From: an uncultured Anaeromyxobacter sp.
Lineage (GTDB): Bacteria; Myxococcota; Myxococcia; Myxococcales; Anaeromyxobacteraceae
Length of the DNA stretch: 64,000 nt
Reading direction: 5' to 3'
Assembly: GCA_903874275.1 (NCBI GenBank)
Contig: CAIQRS010000146.1
Coordinates: forward strand, 1 to 64,000
This document shows, in pieces, positions 1-8,488 of this stretch. The number at the start of each line of letters is the position of its first letter. The stretch's first letter is position 1. The notes under the pieces were generated by a model, which did not search any database, was not told the DNA's origin, and worked only from the letters and a program-made list of their open reading frames with translations. The position numbers and the translations under genes were made by a program.

Positions 1-1
1 C

Positions 2-1165
2 CAGAAGCGCCGTGCCATCCAGAAGCTCGAGAAGGACGACATCGGGGACCTGAACCACGACATCACCCGGGCCAGGCTCGCCCAGAAGCGGATCGGTCGG
101 GAGGTGCCGGCCGGACCCGAACGGGAGCGGAAGCTGGCCGAACAGAACGTCATCCTGGAGGCGCGTGCCAAGGACTACGAGCGAATCTCGGCGGAGATCG
201 CCGCGCTCCGCACCAAGGCGCGGGCGACCACGGCGGTGATGCGCGCGGCGGGGGGGCAGGAGAAGGAGATCCCGGTCGCGGACATCCTGCACGCGCACCG
301 CCCGAACCAGATGTCCTGGGGAGCGAAGGTGGGGCTCCTGGCCCAGCGGCTCGCCGGGTTCGTGTTCGACGAGCCGCGCGAGTCGAACCAGGAGGGCGGG
401 GTGTTCCCGGCCATCTTCGGTACGGTGATGATGACGATCCTCATGACCCTCGTCACCACCCCCTTCGGGGTGCTGGCTGCCCTCTACCTGCGCGAGTACG
501 CGCGGCAGGGGCCGGTGGTTCGGGTGGTCCGCATCGCCATCAACAACCTGGCCGGGGTCCCGTCGATCGTCTTCGGCGTCTTCGGGCTGGGCTTCTTCGT
601 CTACTTCGTGGGCGGTTCCATCGACCGCGCCTTCTACTCCGAGTCATTGCCGACGCCCACCTGGGGCACCGGCGGCATCCTCTGGGCCTCGCTCACCCTC
701 GCCCTCCTCACCGTGCCGGTGGTGATCGTGGCCACCGAGGAGGCGCTCGCCGCCGTGCCGCGCGGCGCCCGGGAGGCCTCCCTGGCGCTGGGCGCCTCCA
801 AGTTCCAGACCATCCTCCGCATCGTCCTGCCCGGCGCGCTTCCGGGCATCCTCACCGGCGTCATCCTGGCCATGGCCCGTGGCGCCGGCGAGGTGGCCCC
901 GCTCATGATCACCGGGGTGGTGAAGCTCGCGCCCGAGCTGCCGTTCGACGGGCGCTTCCCCTTCTTCCACCTGGACAGGAAGTTCATGCACCTGGGCTTC
1001 CACATCTACGACGTGGGCTTCCAGTCGCCCAACGTCGAGGCGGCCAAGCCCATGGTCTACATGACAGCGCTGCTCCTGCTCCTCATCGTGGTGGCCCTGA
1101 ACGTGGTGGCCATCCGCCTGCGGAACCGGATCCGCAAGAAGTACCAGACCTCCGCCTTTGCCTGA
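2..1165 (+). CDS. pstA: Phosphate ABC transporter permease PstA, 5' end cut by window
   Basis: Inner-membrane permease of the high-affinity phosphate importer PstSCAB. The reading frame is open from base 2, so the true start lies upstream; the GTG at 104 in the ORF track is only the first in-window start-like codon. The N-terminal part (about 100 residues) is charged and coiled-coil-like, an extension before the permease core. The core has several hydrophobic segments and the binding-protein-dependent permease EAA-type loop ([15 protein letters not shown]), which contacts PstB. The stop overlaps the region just before pstB, as expected for one operon. Family assignment is from the PstA-like core and the pstB-phoU neighbours. 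The long coiled N-terminus is the only odd feature. Confidence 0.93.
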   Translation, partial: QKRRAIQKLEKDDIGDLNHDITRARLAQKRIGREVPAGPERERKLAEQNVILEARAKDYERISAEIAALRTKARATTAVMRAAGGQEKEIPVADILHAHRPNQMSWGAKVGLLAQRLAGFVFDEPRESNQEGGVFPAIFGTVMMTILMTLVTTPFGVLAALYLREYARQGPVVRVVRIAINNLAGVPSIVFGVFGLGFFVYFVGGSIDRAFYSESLPTPTWGTGGILWASLTLALLTVPVVIVATEEALAAVPRGAREASLALGASKFQTILRIVLPGALPGILTGVILAMARGAGEVAPLMITGVVKLAPELPFDGRFPFFHLDRKFMHLGFHIYDVGFQSPNVEAAKPMVYMTALLLLLIVVALNVVAIRLRNRIRKKYQTSAFA

Positions 1166-1178
1166 GGCCCGACCGCCA

Positions 1179-2054
1179 ATGCACACCTCCACCAATTCCG
1201 TCTCGACGTCGCCGCCCCACGAACCGCGGAACCGCGGCTCCGAGGGTGCGACGACCAGCTCGCGCATCAACGTCCCCACCCGTGCCTCGACGGAGGACGC
1301 CACCGAGAAGATCCGCATCCAGAACCTGAGCCTCTTCTACGGCAAGGCGCAGGCGCTCTTCGATCTCTCGATGAGCATCCCCAGGAACCGGGTCACCGCC
1401 TTCATCGGCCCCTCCGGCTGCGGGAAGAGCACGCTCCTGCGCTGCATCAACCGGATGAACGACCTGATCGCCGGCGTGCGCATCACCGGGCAGCTCCACG
1501 TGGACGAAACCGACGTCCTCGACCCCCACCTCGACGTGATCGCGCTGCGCAAGCACATCGGCATGGTGTTCCAGAAGTCGAACCCGTTTCCCAAGTCGAT
1601 CTACGAGAACGTGGCCTACGGCCTGCGCATCGCCGGCGTGAACGACAAGAAGATCCTCGACGAGGTGGTGGAGCGGAGCCTGCGCCGCGCCGCCATCTGG
1701 GACGAGGCGAAGGACCGTCTCGACCAGAGCGCGCTCGGCCTCTCGGGTGGGCAGCAGCAGCGGCTCAGCATCGCCCGCGCCATCGCCGTGGACCCGGAGG
1801 TGATCCTGATGGACGAGCCCTGCTCGGCGCTCGACCCCATCGCCACGGCCAAGATCGAGGAGCTCATCGCCGAGCTCTCCAGCACCTACACCATCGTCAT
1901 CGTGACCCACAACATGCAGCAGGCCGCCCGGACGTCCCACCTGACCGCCTTTTTCTACCTGGGGAAGCTCATCGAGTTCGACAGCACCGTCACCATCTTC
2001 ACGAACCCCAAGGTCCAGCAGACCGAGGATTACGTGACCGGGCGCTTCGGATAG
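1179..2054 (+). CDS. pstB: Phosphate ABC transporter ATPase PstB
   Basis: Cytoplasmic ATPase that powers PstCA phosphate import. Walker A is GPSGCGKST, the signature is LSGGQQQR, and Walker B is [13 protein letters not shown], followed by a switch His in VTHNMQQ. PstB hallmarks such as [21 protein letters not shown] are present. The track starts at TTG 1158, inside the end of pstA. I prefer the in-frame ATG at 1179, giving 291 aa with a roughly 40-residue polar N-terminal extension before the ATPase fold. The gene lies 13 nt after pstA and 26 nt before phoU. Confidence 0.95.
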   Translation: MHTSTNSVSTSPPHEPRNRGSEGATTSSRINVPTRASTEDATEKIRIQNLSLFYGKAQALFDLSMSIPRNRVTAFIGPSGCGKSTLLRCINRMNDLIAGVRITGQLHVDETDVLDPHLDVIALRKHIGMVFQKSNPFPKSIYENVAYGLRIAGVNDKKILDEVVERSLRRAAIWDEAKDRLDQSALGLSGGQQQRLSIARAIAVDPEVILMDEPCSALDPIATAKIEELIAELSSTYTIVIVTHNMQQAARTSHLTAFFYLGKLIEFDSTVTIFTNPKVQQTEDYVTGRFG

Positions 2055-2080
2055 ACTGCAAGAAGGGGATCGACCACGCC

Positions 2081-2764
2081 ATGGCTCCTGAGATGCACAC
2101 CGACAAGGTCTACGAGGCGGAGCTGTCACAGCTTCGTGACCGGCTCCTCGTGATGGGCGGCAAGGTGGAGGCGGCCATCGCCGGGAGCGTCCGCGCCCTC
2201 ACCGAGAGGGACCCGGCGCTCGCCGAGAAGGTCATCGCCGGCGACAGGGACGTGAACCGCGCCGAGGTCGAGATCGACGACATGTGCCGCCGCCTGCTGG
2301 CGCTGCGCCAGCCGGCCGCCAGCGATCTGCGCTTCATCACCACCGCGCTCAAGATCGTCACCGACCTGGAGCGCATGGGCGATCTGGCGGTGAACGTGGC
2401 CGAGCGGGCGCTCGACCTGTCCCACTCGCCGCCGTCCCGCCCGTTCCACGACCTGACCGAGCTCGCCGACCTGTCGGCCATGCAGCTCGCCAAGGCGCTC
2501 GACGCCTTCGTGGAGCGGGACGTCAAGAAGGCCGAGGAGGTCATCGCCGACGACGACCGGCTCGACACCCTCTACCACCGGCTCTTCAACGACCTGCTGG
2601 CCTACATGATGGAGGACTCTCGGGTCATCCGCCGGGCCACCTCCACGATGTTCGCAGCCAAGCAGCTGGAGCGCTTCGGGGACCACGCCACCAACGTCGC
2701 CGAGATGGTGGTCTACATGGTTCGCGGCACCGACGTGCGCCACCCGGGAAGCCGGGGCGGCTAG
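2081..2764 (+). CDS. phoU: Phosphate signalling protein PhoU
   Basis: Two-fold repeat of a three-helix PhoU bundle (227 aa, normal family length). It links Pst activity to the PhoR kinase and so represses the Pho regulon when phosphate is plentiful. The two repeats carry the typical metal-binding E/DxxxD-like helices (for example DLERMGDLAVNVAE and LERFGDHATNVAEMV). It closes the pst operon, 26 nt after pstB. An alternative ATG four codons downstream (2093) would change little. Confidence 0.95.
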   Translation: MAPEMHTDKVYEAELSQLRDRLLVMGGKVEAAIAGSVRALTERDPALAEKVIAGDRDVNRAEVEIDDMCRRLLALRQPAASDLRFITTALKIVTDLERMGDLAVNVAERALDLSHSPPSRPFHDLTELADLSAMQLAKALDAFVERDVKKAEEVIADDDRLDTLYHRLFNDLLAYMMEDSRVIRRATSTMFAAKQLERFGDHATNVAEMVVYMVRGTDVRHPGSRGG

Positions 2765-2863
2765 GGCGCGCCGGTTCCGGCCGCCAAGTAGCTACCCCCG
2801 AAGTCCACCGGGAGTTCACGGCGGCGCCGCCGCGGCGCCACATCGCCCGGCTAGCCTCCCCAT

Positions 2864-3364
2864 GTGGGGATCTGGCTGGCGGGGATGGTGGCGATGTGGC
2901 TGGGCGCCGGGGAAGCACGACCGTGCGCCCCCGAGCTGTTTCGCGTCGTCCGGACCACCAACGCCAACGTCGTCCTCTACGAGGCCCACCTCTCGGCCCC
3001 CGGCGTCCTCGATCGGAGCGACCCCGTCCACCCGGTCTGGATCATGCTGGCCGAGGACGGGCACCGGGAGGAGCTGAACCTGGTCGAGAGTGCCCTGGCG
3101 TACGGGGTGGACGTGCACCGGGACGGGGCCGGCGACGCCCTGGTGGTCTCCATCCGGGCCCGGCCCGAGCTGGCCATCCGGGTCGTGCTGGAGGCCGGGT
3201 GCCCCGTGGCGCGGACCCGGATCGACGGGCGGGACGCAGCGCTCCGGCTGGTGTTCGTCGAGGCCTCCGGAGGGCTCTTCCCGGAGGTCTCCCAGGTGGT
3301 GCTGGTGGGCGTCGAGCACGCCGCGGGGGCCGAGGTGCGGGAGCGGCTCCTCGCCTCCGAGTGA
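2864..3364 (+). CDS. DUF4833-type exported protein
   Basis: A 166-aa protein with a short hydrophobic, probably cleavable N-terminus (ends near GAGEARP), then one compact domain containing NANVVLYEAHL, VHPVWIMLAEDG and REELNLVESALAYG. These match my recollection of the DUF4833 family; no biochemical role is known to me. GTG 2864 is used; an ATG at 2862 is out of frame. A TAGCCT hexamer sits six bases upstream of the start and there is no Shine-Dalgarno, so a leaderless message is possible. It follows phoU in the same direction, about 100 nt away. Confidence 0.6.
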   Translation: MGIWLAGMVAMWLGAGEARPCAPELFRVVRTTNANVVLYEAHLSAPGVLDRSDPVHPVWIMLAEDGHREELNLVESALAYGVDVHRDGAGDALVVSIRARPELAIRVVLEAGCPVARTRIDGRDAALRLVFVEASGGLFPEVSQVVLVGVEHAAGAEVRERLLASE

Positions 3365-3379
3365 CGGCAAATCGTCACC
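3362..3379 (+). promoter_or_regulatory. Isolated CGTCACC half-site / inverted repeat
   Basis: GTGACG-gcaaat-CGTCAC forms a small palindrome around the stop codon of the DUF4833 gene and includes a perfect CGTCACC 7-mer like those in the Pho-box-like promoters elsewhere. No TAnnnT hexamer lies 10 or 21 nt downstream, so it may be a weak box, a small hairpin or chance. Confidence 0.2.
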
Positions 3380-3482
3380 TGCGCGCCGCGTGAACTCCAC
3401 GCGCTCCGCCGAGGATCGGCGCCGGTGCTGCTCCGGGGCGGTGGCGGGTCGGTGGGGAAGGAGCCTTCCTCGAGGAGAAGAG

Positions 3483-3749
3483 ATGACCAGCCACGACCTG
3501 TACGCGATCTACGCCGCAGCCTATGCCGAGTCGTCCCACTTCGAGAGCGGCCTGCTCGCCGGTGAGCCGTACGGCCTGGCCCAGCGGCTGCGCCAGCTCC
3601 TCTCGGTGGAGCGCACCATCGAGGAGCTGGCCCGGTACGACGCGACCGACGGCCGTCCCATGCGGACGCCCGCCGAGTTCGAGGCGGCGCTGCACGAGGG
3701 GCGGCGGGTGCTGAACGGCCTGGGGAATGCGGTGGGCGCGGGGATCTGA
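3483..3749 (+). CDS. Small hypothetical protein (88 aa)
   Basis: ATG 3483 is preceded by a good GAGGAGAAG ribosome site; the track shows it only as the tail of a longer shadow ORF starting at 3090. The predicted protein is soluble, helical and mildly acidic, with no Cys and no membrane segment (contains LRQLLSVERTIEELARYDATDG). I do not recognise the family. It lies just upstream of, and slightly overlaps the long reading frame of, the HpnI-like gene. Confidence 0.55.
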   Translation: MTSHDLYAIYAAAYAESSHFESGLLAGEPYGLAQRLRQLLSVERTIEELARYDATDGRPMRTPAEFEAALHEGRRVLNGLGNAVGAGI

Positions 3750-3771
3750 ACGAAGGACCGTGGAGGTGCGC

Positions 3772-4938
3772 GTGGGATCGATCCTGTTTGCGGTGGCGGC
3801 GCTGGGGCTCCTGGCCTCGATGCTCCAGCTCCTCCTCCTCCGGCTGCACCTTCGCTCCGCTTCCCGGAAGCCCTGCCCGCTGCCCCCCATCTCCATCCTG
3901 AAGCCGCTCTGCGGGGTGGACGACGACCTCGAGGCCAACCTGGCCTCCTTCGCCTCCCTCGACTACCCGTCCTACGAGGTGGTCCTCGGGGTCCGGGACG
4001 GGAGCGACCCGGCCTGGCGTGTCGCCGACGAGGCCGTGCGCCGCTGGCCGGGCAGGTTCCGCCTGGTGATCCAGCGGGGCGAGCCGGGCCTGAACCCCAA
4101 GGTGAACCAGCTCATCGGCCTCGCCGCCGCCGCCCGGCACGACGTGCTGCTGGTGAGCGACTCGAACGTGCGCGCGCCGGACGGGTACCTGGAGGACGTG
4201 GCGCGCCACCTGGCCGAGCCGGGCGTGGGGCTCGTCACCCACCCGGTGGGTGGGGTGGGCGAGGAGTCCCTCGGGTCCACCCTGGACAACCTGCAGGCCT
4301 CGTCGGCCGTGGGGCCGGCCACCGTGGCGGTCAAGCGGCTCACCGGACGGGACGTGGTGGTCGGCAAGTCGATGGCGTTTCGCCGGGCCGACCTGGTCGC
4401 CATGGGCGGGTTCGAGTCGGTGCGCAACGTCCTGGCCGAGGACTACGTACTCGGAGTGAAAGTCACCCGGGAGCTCGGGAAGCGGGTGGCCATCGGATCC
4501 GTCGCCATCCCGGCGGTGAGCGAGCGGCGGGACGTGGCCGGCTTCCTCTCGCGCTACGGCCGCTGGTGCGTCATGCAGCGGAAGATCGCCGGCACTCCCG
4601 TCTACGCGGCCCAGGTGCTCCTCTACCCGCTCCCCTTCGCCCTGGCCGGGCTGGCCTTCTCCCCCGGGACCTGGGCGCTGCCGGCGGCGCTCCTCGTCTG
4701 GCTCTCCAAGGCCTTCCTCGACGGGGCCACCGCGCGAACCTTGCGCGGGACCGGGTTCGGCGCCCGGGTCATCTGGCTCTCGCCCCTGAAGGATCTCCTC
4801 TTCCTCTTCGCATTCGTGCGGGCCTTCGGGGAGAATTCCGTGCAATGGCGGGGCAATCGACTGCTCGTCCAGGCTGGGTCCAGGCTGCAGCGGGTCAGCG
4901 ACCCATCCACGGAAGGGGTTCTCGCCCTGGAGAGGTGA
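3772..4938 (+). CDS. hpnI: HpnI-like family 2/21 glycosyltransferase
   Basis: Ceramide-glucosyltransferase-like enzyme; relatives (HpnI) transfer a sugar to bacteriohopanetetrol at the membrane. The sequence begins with one TM helix, then PISILKPLCGVDDDLEANL (nucleotide-binding start), VSDSNVRAP (D-x-D/N-like), LAEDYVLG (catalytic acid region) and SRYGRWCVMQ (the (Q/R)xxRW motif), and ends with two or three C-terminal hydrophobic segments. I use GTG 3772, which has GGAGG five bases upstream, instead of the track start at 3727. No other hopanoid genes are visible nearby, so the acceptor is uncertain. Confidence 0.75.
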   Translation: MGSILFAVAALGLLASMLQLLLLRLHLRSASRKPCPLPPISILKPLCGVDDDLEANLASFASLDYPSYEVVLGVRDGSDPAWRVADEAVRRWPGRFRLVIQRGEPGLNPKVNQLIGLAAAARHDVLLVSDSNVRAPDGYLEDVARHLAEPGVGLVTHPVGGVGEESLGSTLDNLQASSAVGPATVAVKRLTGRDVVVGKSMAFRRADLVAMGGFESVRNVLAEDYVLGVKVTRELGKRVAIGSVAIPAVSERRDVAGFLSRYGRWCVMQRKIAGTPVYAAQVLLYPLPFALAGLAFSPGTWALPAALLVWLSKAFLDGATARTLRGTGFGARVIWLSPLKDLLFLFAFVRAFGENSVQWRGNRLLVQAGSRLQRVSDPSTEGVLALER

Positions 4939-5017
4939 GCACCCAATTCCCCCCCCAACGGGCCGCGCAACGGGGCCCGGCTCGGTGTAGATCGAGGGCA
5001 GTCCAAGGAGGATCCAG

Positions 5018-5254
5018 ATGCGCGGCAAGCGGGAACGACTCTTCGAGTGCACCTACGGCACCCCCGGCGACGAGAGGAAGGTGGTCTTCCGCGCCTGGAC
5101 TCCCGTCGAGGCGGCCGCCGGCGTCGAGGAGGCCCTGCAGGGCGCGGGCATTCCCCTGGTCGGGGAGATCACCGTCCGCGATGCGCGCGGGCGCCTGGTC
5201 CTGAGGGTGCCCGTCCGCCCGTTTCACCAGTCCGGCATCTCCGGCGCGGCTTGA
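5018..5254 (+). CDS. Small protein of a paralogous 'RERxFEC' family (78 aa)
   Basis: Short soluble protein with a strong AAGGAGG-type ribosome site. It aligns by eye along nearly its whole length with the gene at 36363: RERLFECTYG / RERFFECVLN, FRAWTPVEAA / VRAWNAKDAE, ALQGAGIPLVG / SLHNSGVPDRG, ITVRDARG / LHIRDQKG. The shared pattern suggests a small alpha/beta domain with one conserved Cys. Function unknown; both copies sit just beside phosphatase genes. Confidence 0.6.
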   Translation: MRGKRERLFECTYGTPGDERKVVFRAWTPVEAAAGVEEALQGAGIPLVGEITVRDARGRLVLRVPVRPFHQSGISGAA

Positions 5255-5262
5255 GTTGGAGT

Positions 5263-5307
5263 CGTCCCCCGAACGTTGCAGGGCCGCCATGCGGGCCGGG
5301 TTACCTT
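5263..5307 (+). promoter_or_regulatory. Pho-box-like promoter of metallophosphoesterase
   Basis: CGTCCCC-CGAA-CGTTGCA (two 7-mers, 11-bp period), then exactly 21 nt, then TACCTT at 5302. This is the same geometry as at phoA. The half-sites are more degenerate than at phoA, and the -10 lies only 10 nt from the ATG, implying a very short leader. Confidence 0.45.
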
Positions 5308-5317
5308 CTCCTCACCC

Positions 5318-6151
5318 ATGGCGAAGAGCAACGGCTCGATGCGGACCCTGGTGCACCTCTCCGATCTCCACATCGGGCGGGACGAGGCCACCGACGAGGC
5401 GGCGCGGAGCCTGGCCAGGATGCTCGCCGCGGCCCGCGTGGACCAGGTCCTGCTCACCGGAGACGTCACCCACCGTGGAATGGCGAGGGAGCTGGCCCGC
5501 TACGAGCGGATCTTCGCCCCGCTCCTCGAGGAGGGGCGCCTCGTCGCCGTCCCAGGCAACCACGACCGCATGGGCGACGACGCCGCGCGCGGCCTGATGC
5601 GGGGCGGGCGCGTGGCCATCACCTCGGTCCCCGGGCTCCACGTGGTCCGGGTGGACTCGACCGCGCCGCACAACCGCTCCCTCATCGACGGCCACGGCGA
5701 GCTCTCCGGCCAGGACGTGGCCGACGTCCGGGTGGCGCTGGAGGAGACGCCGGCGGGGGCCCTTCCGGTGGTGATGCTCCACCACCACGTGCTTCCCCTC
5801 CCGGTGGAGGACCTGGCCGAGAGGCTGGCCACCCTGGTGGGGCTGCCCTGCGCCGACGAGCTTCCCCTCGGGGAGGACCTCCTCGGCCGGATCCTGGGGC
5901 GCTGCAAGCTCGTGCTCCACGGGCACCGGCACGTCCCGGCCGAGTTCCGCGTCGCCCCACCTGGCGGCGCCGCTCCCATGCGCATCCTCAATGCTGGGAG
6001 CTCGACGATGCTCGGACGGGCGCGGATCATCGCGCACGCCGCCGGGGAGATCGCCTGGGAAGGATGGCTGGCGACCGAGACGGTCGCCGCCCGCTCCTGG
6101 AGCCCGGCGACTCGGGCGCGCCCGTTCGGCGAGGCCATCGCGGTCGCCTGA
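5318..6151 (+). CDS. Calcineurin-like metallophosphoesterase
   Basis: Cytosolic-looking 277-aa binuclear metallophosphatase. All five signature blocks are present: LSDLHIG, GDVTHRG, VPGNHDRMG, LHHHVLP and LHGHRH, closest in style to class III cyclic-nucleotide phosphodiesterase/CpdA-type enzymes. ATG 5318 is preferred over the track start at 5276; ATG 5339 is also possible. There is no signal peptide, unlike the other phosphatases in the window. The Pho-box-like promoter immediately upstream links it to phosphate starvation by inference; the substrate is unknown. Confidence 0.8.
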   Translation: MAKSNGSMRTLVHLSDLHIGRDEATDEAARSLARMLAAARVDQVLLTGDVTHRGMARELARYERIFAPLLEEGRLVAVPGNHDRMGDDAARGLMRGGRVAITSVPGLHVVRVDSTAPHNRSLIDGHGELSGQDVADVRVALEETPAGALPVVMLHHHVLPLPVEDLAERLATLVGLPCADELPLGEDLLGRILGRCKLVLHGHRHVPAEFRVAPPGGAAPMRILNAGSSTMLGRARIIAHAAGEIAWEGWLATETVAARSWSPATRARPFGEAIAVA

Positions 6152-6182
6152 GCTGTCTGCGCCGGCCAAGGGGATCGGGGCC

Positions 6183-6216
6183 GTTCATCTTCCCGTCATG
6201 GTCGGTCGCGTAGCTT
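6183..6216 (+). promoter_or_regulatory. Pho-box-like / OmpR-type direct repeat before cytochrome operon
   Basis: GTTCATC-TTCC-CGTCATG, then 10 nt, then TAGCTT. The 10-nt gap is the spacing of classical E. coli PhoB promoters, one helical turn shorter than the 21-nt gap seen elsewhere in this window. It could instead be a binding site for the OmpR-type regulator encoded in the same operon. Confidence 0.45.
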
Positions 6217-6258
6217 CCCGGGCGAATCGGGCGTCACGCCCGCATCCGGAGGCTGAAC

Positions 6259-7296
6259 ATGGCGCAAGTGAAGGTCTGGGATCTCTTCGTCCGCACGTTC
6301 CACTGGGGGCTCGTCCTGCTGGTCCTGGGCTCGTTCCTCACCGCCGAGAAGGATGCCCTTCTGGGAATCCACGTCGGCGTCGGGCTGGGCGTGGTGGGGC
6401 TCGTGCTGGCGCGGATCGTCTGGGGCCTGCTGGGGCCCGAGCAGGCGCGCTTCCGCGCCTTCGTCCGTGGCCCGCGGGAGATGCTCGCGTACGCCCGCTC
6501 CCTGCTGGCGCGGCGGCCGCCCCCGCACCTCACCCACAACCCGCTGGGAGGCGCGATGGTGGTGGCGCTGCTCTGCGTGCTGGCCGGCCTGGCCGCCACC
6601 GGAGCCCTGGTCTACGCCGGCCCCGAGTTCCAGGGGCCGCTCTCCGGCCTCCTGACGAAGCGCGGCGCCCACGCACTGAAGGAGGTCCACGAGGCGCTCT
6701 CCGGTGCGCTCCTCGGGCTGGTGGCGCTTCACGTGGTCGGCATCGTCGTCTCCTCGCTCATCGAGGGGCAGAACCTGGTCGCCGGGATGATCACCGGCTG
6801 GAAGCGGGCCCCCGACGAGGCGGGCGGGCTCGCCCCGGCTCCGCGCTTCGCGCCGGTGCGCGTCGCCGGCGCCCTGGCGCTGGGCGCGGCCGCGGTGGTG
6901 GCCCTGGCGCTCCTCCTCGGCCTGCCGTCGCGCGCGCACGCCGCGGGTCCGCTGGCCACCGAGCTGCTCCGCGAGTACGAGGCCCAGGCGCGCCGCGCCA
7001 ATCCGGCCTTCTCCGGATTCTCCGCCGAGGCCGGTCACAAGCTCTACCTGGCCACCTTCACCGTGGACGGCCAGGCTGGCTCGTGCTCGAGTTGCCACAC
7101 TCCCGACCCCCGCAGGGCCGGGCGCACGCCGGCCGGCAAGGTGGTGGAGCCGCTCTCACCGAACGCGAACCCGGCGCGGCTCACCGATCGGCGGGAGGTG
7201 GAGAAGTGGTTCACGCGCAACTGCAAGCAGGTGGTGGGGCGCGAGTGCACGGCCGAGGAGAAGGGCAACTTCGTCACCTGGATGCTCGGGACCTGA
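6259..7296 (+). CDS. Cytochrome b561 domain fused to DUF1924 (SHP-type) monoheme domain
   Basis: Residues 1-220 or so form a four-helix cytochrome b561-like membrane domain with candidate heme His residues (TFHWGLVLL, GIHVGVG, LKEVHEALSG, ALHVVG). After a further hydrophobic segment ending in an Ala-x-Ala-like site, a periplasmic DUF1924/SHP-like domain carries one c-type heme site (SCSSCH). SHP, DHC and cytochrome b genes are known to be co-transcribed in other proteobacteria; here two of them are joined in one polypeptide. The ribosome site is GGAGG before ATG 6259. It heads the cytochrome operon, 6 nt before the diheme gene. The role is electron transfer between the quinol pool and the SHP domain by analogy. 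Confidence 0.82.
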   Translation: MAQVKVWDLFVRTFHWGLVLLVLGSFLTAEKDALLGIHVGVGLGVVGLVLARIVWGLLGPEQARFRAFVRGPREMLAYARSLLARRPPPHLTHNPLGGAMVVALLCVLAGLAATGALVYAGPEFQGPLSGLLTKRGAHALKEVHEALSGALLGLVALHVVGIVVSSLIEGQNLVAGMITGWKRAPDEAGGLAPAPRFAPVRVAGALALGAAAVVALALLLGLPSRAHAAGPLATELLREYEAQARRANPAFSGFSAEAGHKLYLATFTVDGQAGSCSSCHTPDPRRAGRTPAGKVVEPLSPNANPARLTDRREVEKWFTRNCKQVVGRECTAEEKGNFVTWMLGT

Positions 7297-7302
7297 GGAG
7301 GA

Positions 7303-7782
7303 ATGAACATGCACGCCACCAGGATCATGCTGGCAATCGGAGTCGCATCCGCGGTCGCGGTGCTCGGATCGGCCACCACCGCACGGGCCACCCCGGTGAA
7401 GCCCGACCCCACGGCCACGGCGCTCTACCGGAAGGAGTGCGGGTCCTGCCACCTGGCGTTTCCGCCCCGCATGCTCGCCGCGGAGGGGTGGAGGCGCATC
7501 ATGGGCGGCCTCGAGCGCCACTTCGGCCAGAACGCCGAGCTCGATGCGCCCACCCGCGACCTCCTGGCCGCCCACCTCGTGGCCTACGCCGGCGAGCCCG
7601 GCGATGCGGGCAGCGCCTCCACCCGCATCACCGAGACCCCCTGGTTCCGGGACGAGCACCGGAAGGCGGCGCGCGCGGTCTCCCTGCCGTCGGTTCGCAC
7701 CCTGGCCAACTGCGTGGCGTGTCATCCTGGGGCCGAGGCCGGGGACTTCGACGAGCACCGGGCGAAGATCCCCCGGAACTGA
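7303..7782 (+). CDS. Diheme cytochrome c (DHC-type)
   Basis: Exported 159-aa protein with a signal peptide ending near ATTARA, then two heme-binding motifs, CGSCH and CVACH, spaced as in the DHC family, which donates electrons to SHP. GAGGAG precedes ATG 7303; a second ATG lies at 7309. It sits between the b561-DUF1924 fusion and the response regulator gene, consistent with a b561-to-DHC-to-SHP electron path in the periplasm. Confidence 0.85.
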   Translation: MNMHATRIMLAIGVASAVAVLGSATTARATPVKPDPTATALYRKECGSCHLAFPPRMLAAEGWRRIMGGLERHFGQNAELDAPTRDLLAAHLVAYAGEPGDAGSASTRITETPWFRDEHRKAARAVSLPSVRTLANCVACHPGAEAGDFDEHRAKIPRN

Positions 7783-7786
7783 CGAG

Positions 7787-8488
7787 ATGCGCATCCTGGT
7801 CGTCGAGGACGCGCGGGCGCTGGCCCGCTCCATCGCCGAAGGGCTCTCCGAGGAGGGCTACTCGGTGGACCTCTCCCACGACGGCGAGGAGGGGCTGCAC
7901 CTGGCCACGGAGATCGCCTACGACGGCATCGTGCTCGACCGGATGCTGCCCGGTCTCGACGGCCTCACCTTGCTCCGTCGGCTGCGCCAGGGAGGACGGC
8001 GAACGCCGGTGCTGCTCCTCACGGCGCTCGGGGAATTGCACGACCGCGTGGCCGGGCTCGACGGGGGGGCCGACGACTACCTGGTGAAGCCCTTCGCCTT
8101 CGAGGAGCTGGTGTCGCGGGTGCGGGCGCTGGTTCGACGCGGCCTCGGGCAGGCGGACAACCGGGTCGTTCTCGGATCCCTGGAGCTCGACCTGGGGGCC
8201 CGCGTCGCCTCGGTCGGGGGCGTGGTCCTGGACCTGACGGCGCGGGAGTTCGCCCTCGTGGAGCTCTTCGCGCTCTCGCCGGGGAAGACCTTCTCCCGGA
8301 CCGCCATCGCCGAGAAGCTCTACTCGGAGGAGGCCGACCTCGACAGCAACGTCATCGACGTCTTCGTCGGGAGGGTGCGGCGCAAGCTGGACGCGGCCGG
8401 GATGCCCGGGAGCGAGGTCATCTGCACCCGGCGTGGCGAGGGGTACCGCCTCGACCCGGCCGCGGCCGCCGCGAAGGGGAAGCGGTGA
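7787..8488 (+). CDS. OmpR-family response regulator
   Basis: 233 aa from ATG 7787 (the track ORF begins far upstream in the wrong context). The receiver domain has DD-type acidic residues near residues 8-9, phospho-acceptor Asp51 (GIVLDRMLPG) and the conserved Lys in YLVKPF. The C-terminal winged helix contains LTAREFALVELF and RRKLD. It overlaps the next gene by 4 nt (GTGA), so kinase and regulator are translationally coupled. It probably controls the upstream cytochrome genes, and the direct repeat at 6183 is a candidate target. Confidence 0.9.
   Translation: MRILVVEDARALARSIAEGLSEEGYSVDLSHDGEEGLHLATEIAYDGIVLDRMLPGLDGLTLLRRLRQGGRRTPVLLLTALGELHDRVAGLDGGADDYLVKPFAFEELVSRVRALVRRGLGQADNRVVLGSLELDLGARVASVGGVVLDLTAREFALVELFALSPGKTFSRTAIAEKLYSEEADLDSNVIDVFVGRVRRKLDAAGMPGSEVICTRRGEGYRLDPAAAAAKGKR

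Noticed and set aside
2284-3393. Long plus-strand ORF (369 aa) over phoU and DUF4833
   Set aside because: Arg/Pro/Gly/Ala-rich shadow of the GC-rich genes in another frame; no recognisable domain, overlaps two real genes.
2977-5052. 691-aa minus-strand ORF opposite the glycosyltransferase
   Set aside because: Low-complexity composition typical of antisense shadows at ~70% GC; the sense frame has clear HpnI motifs.
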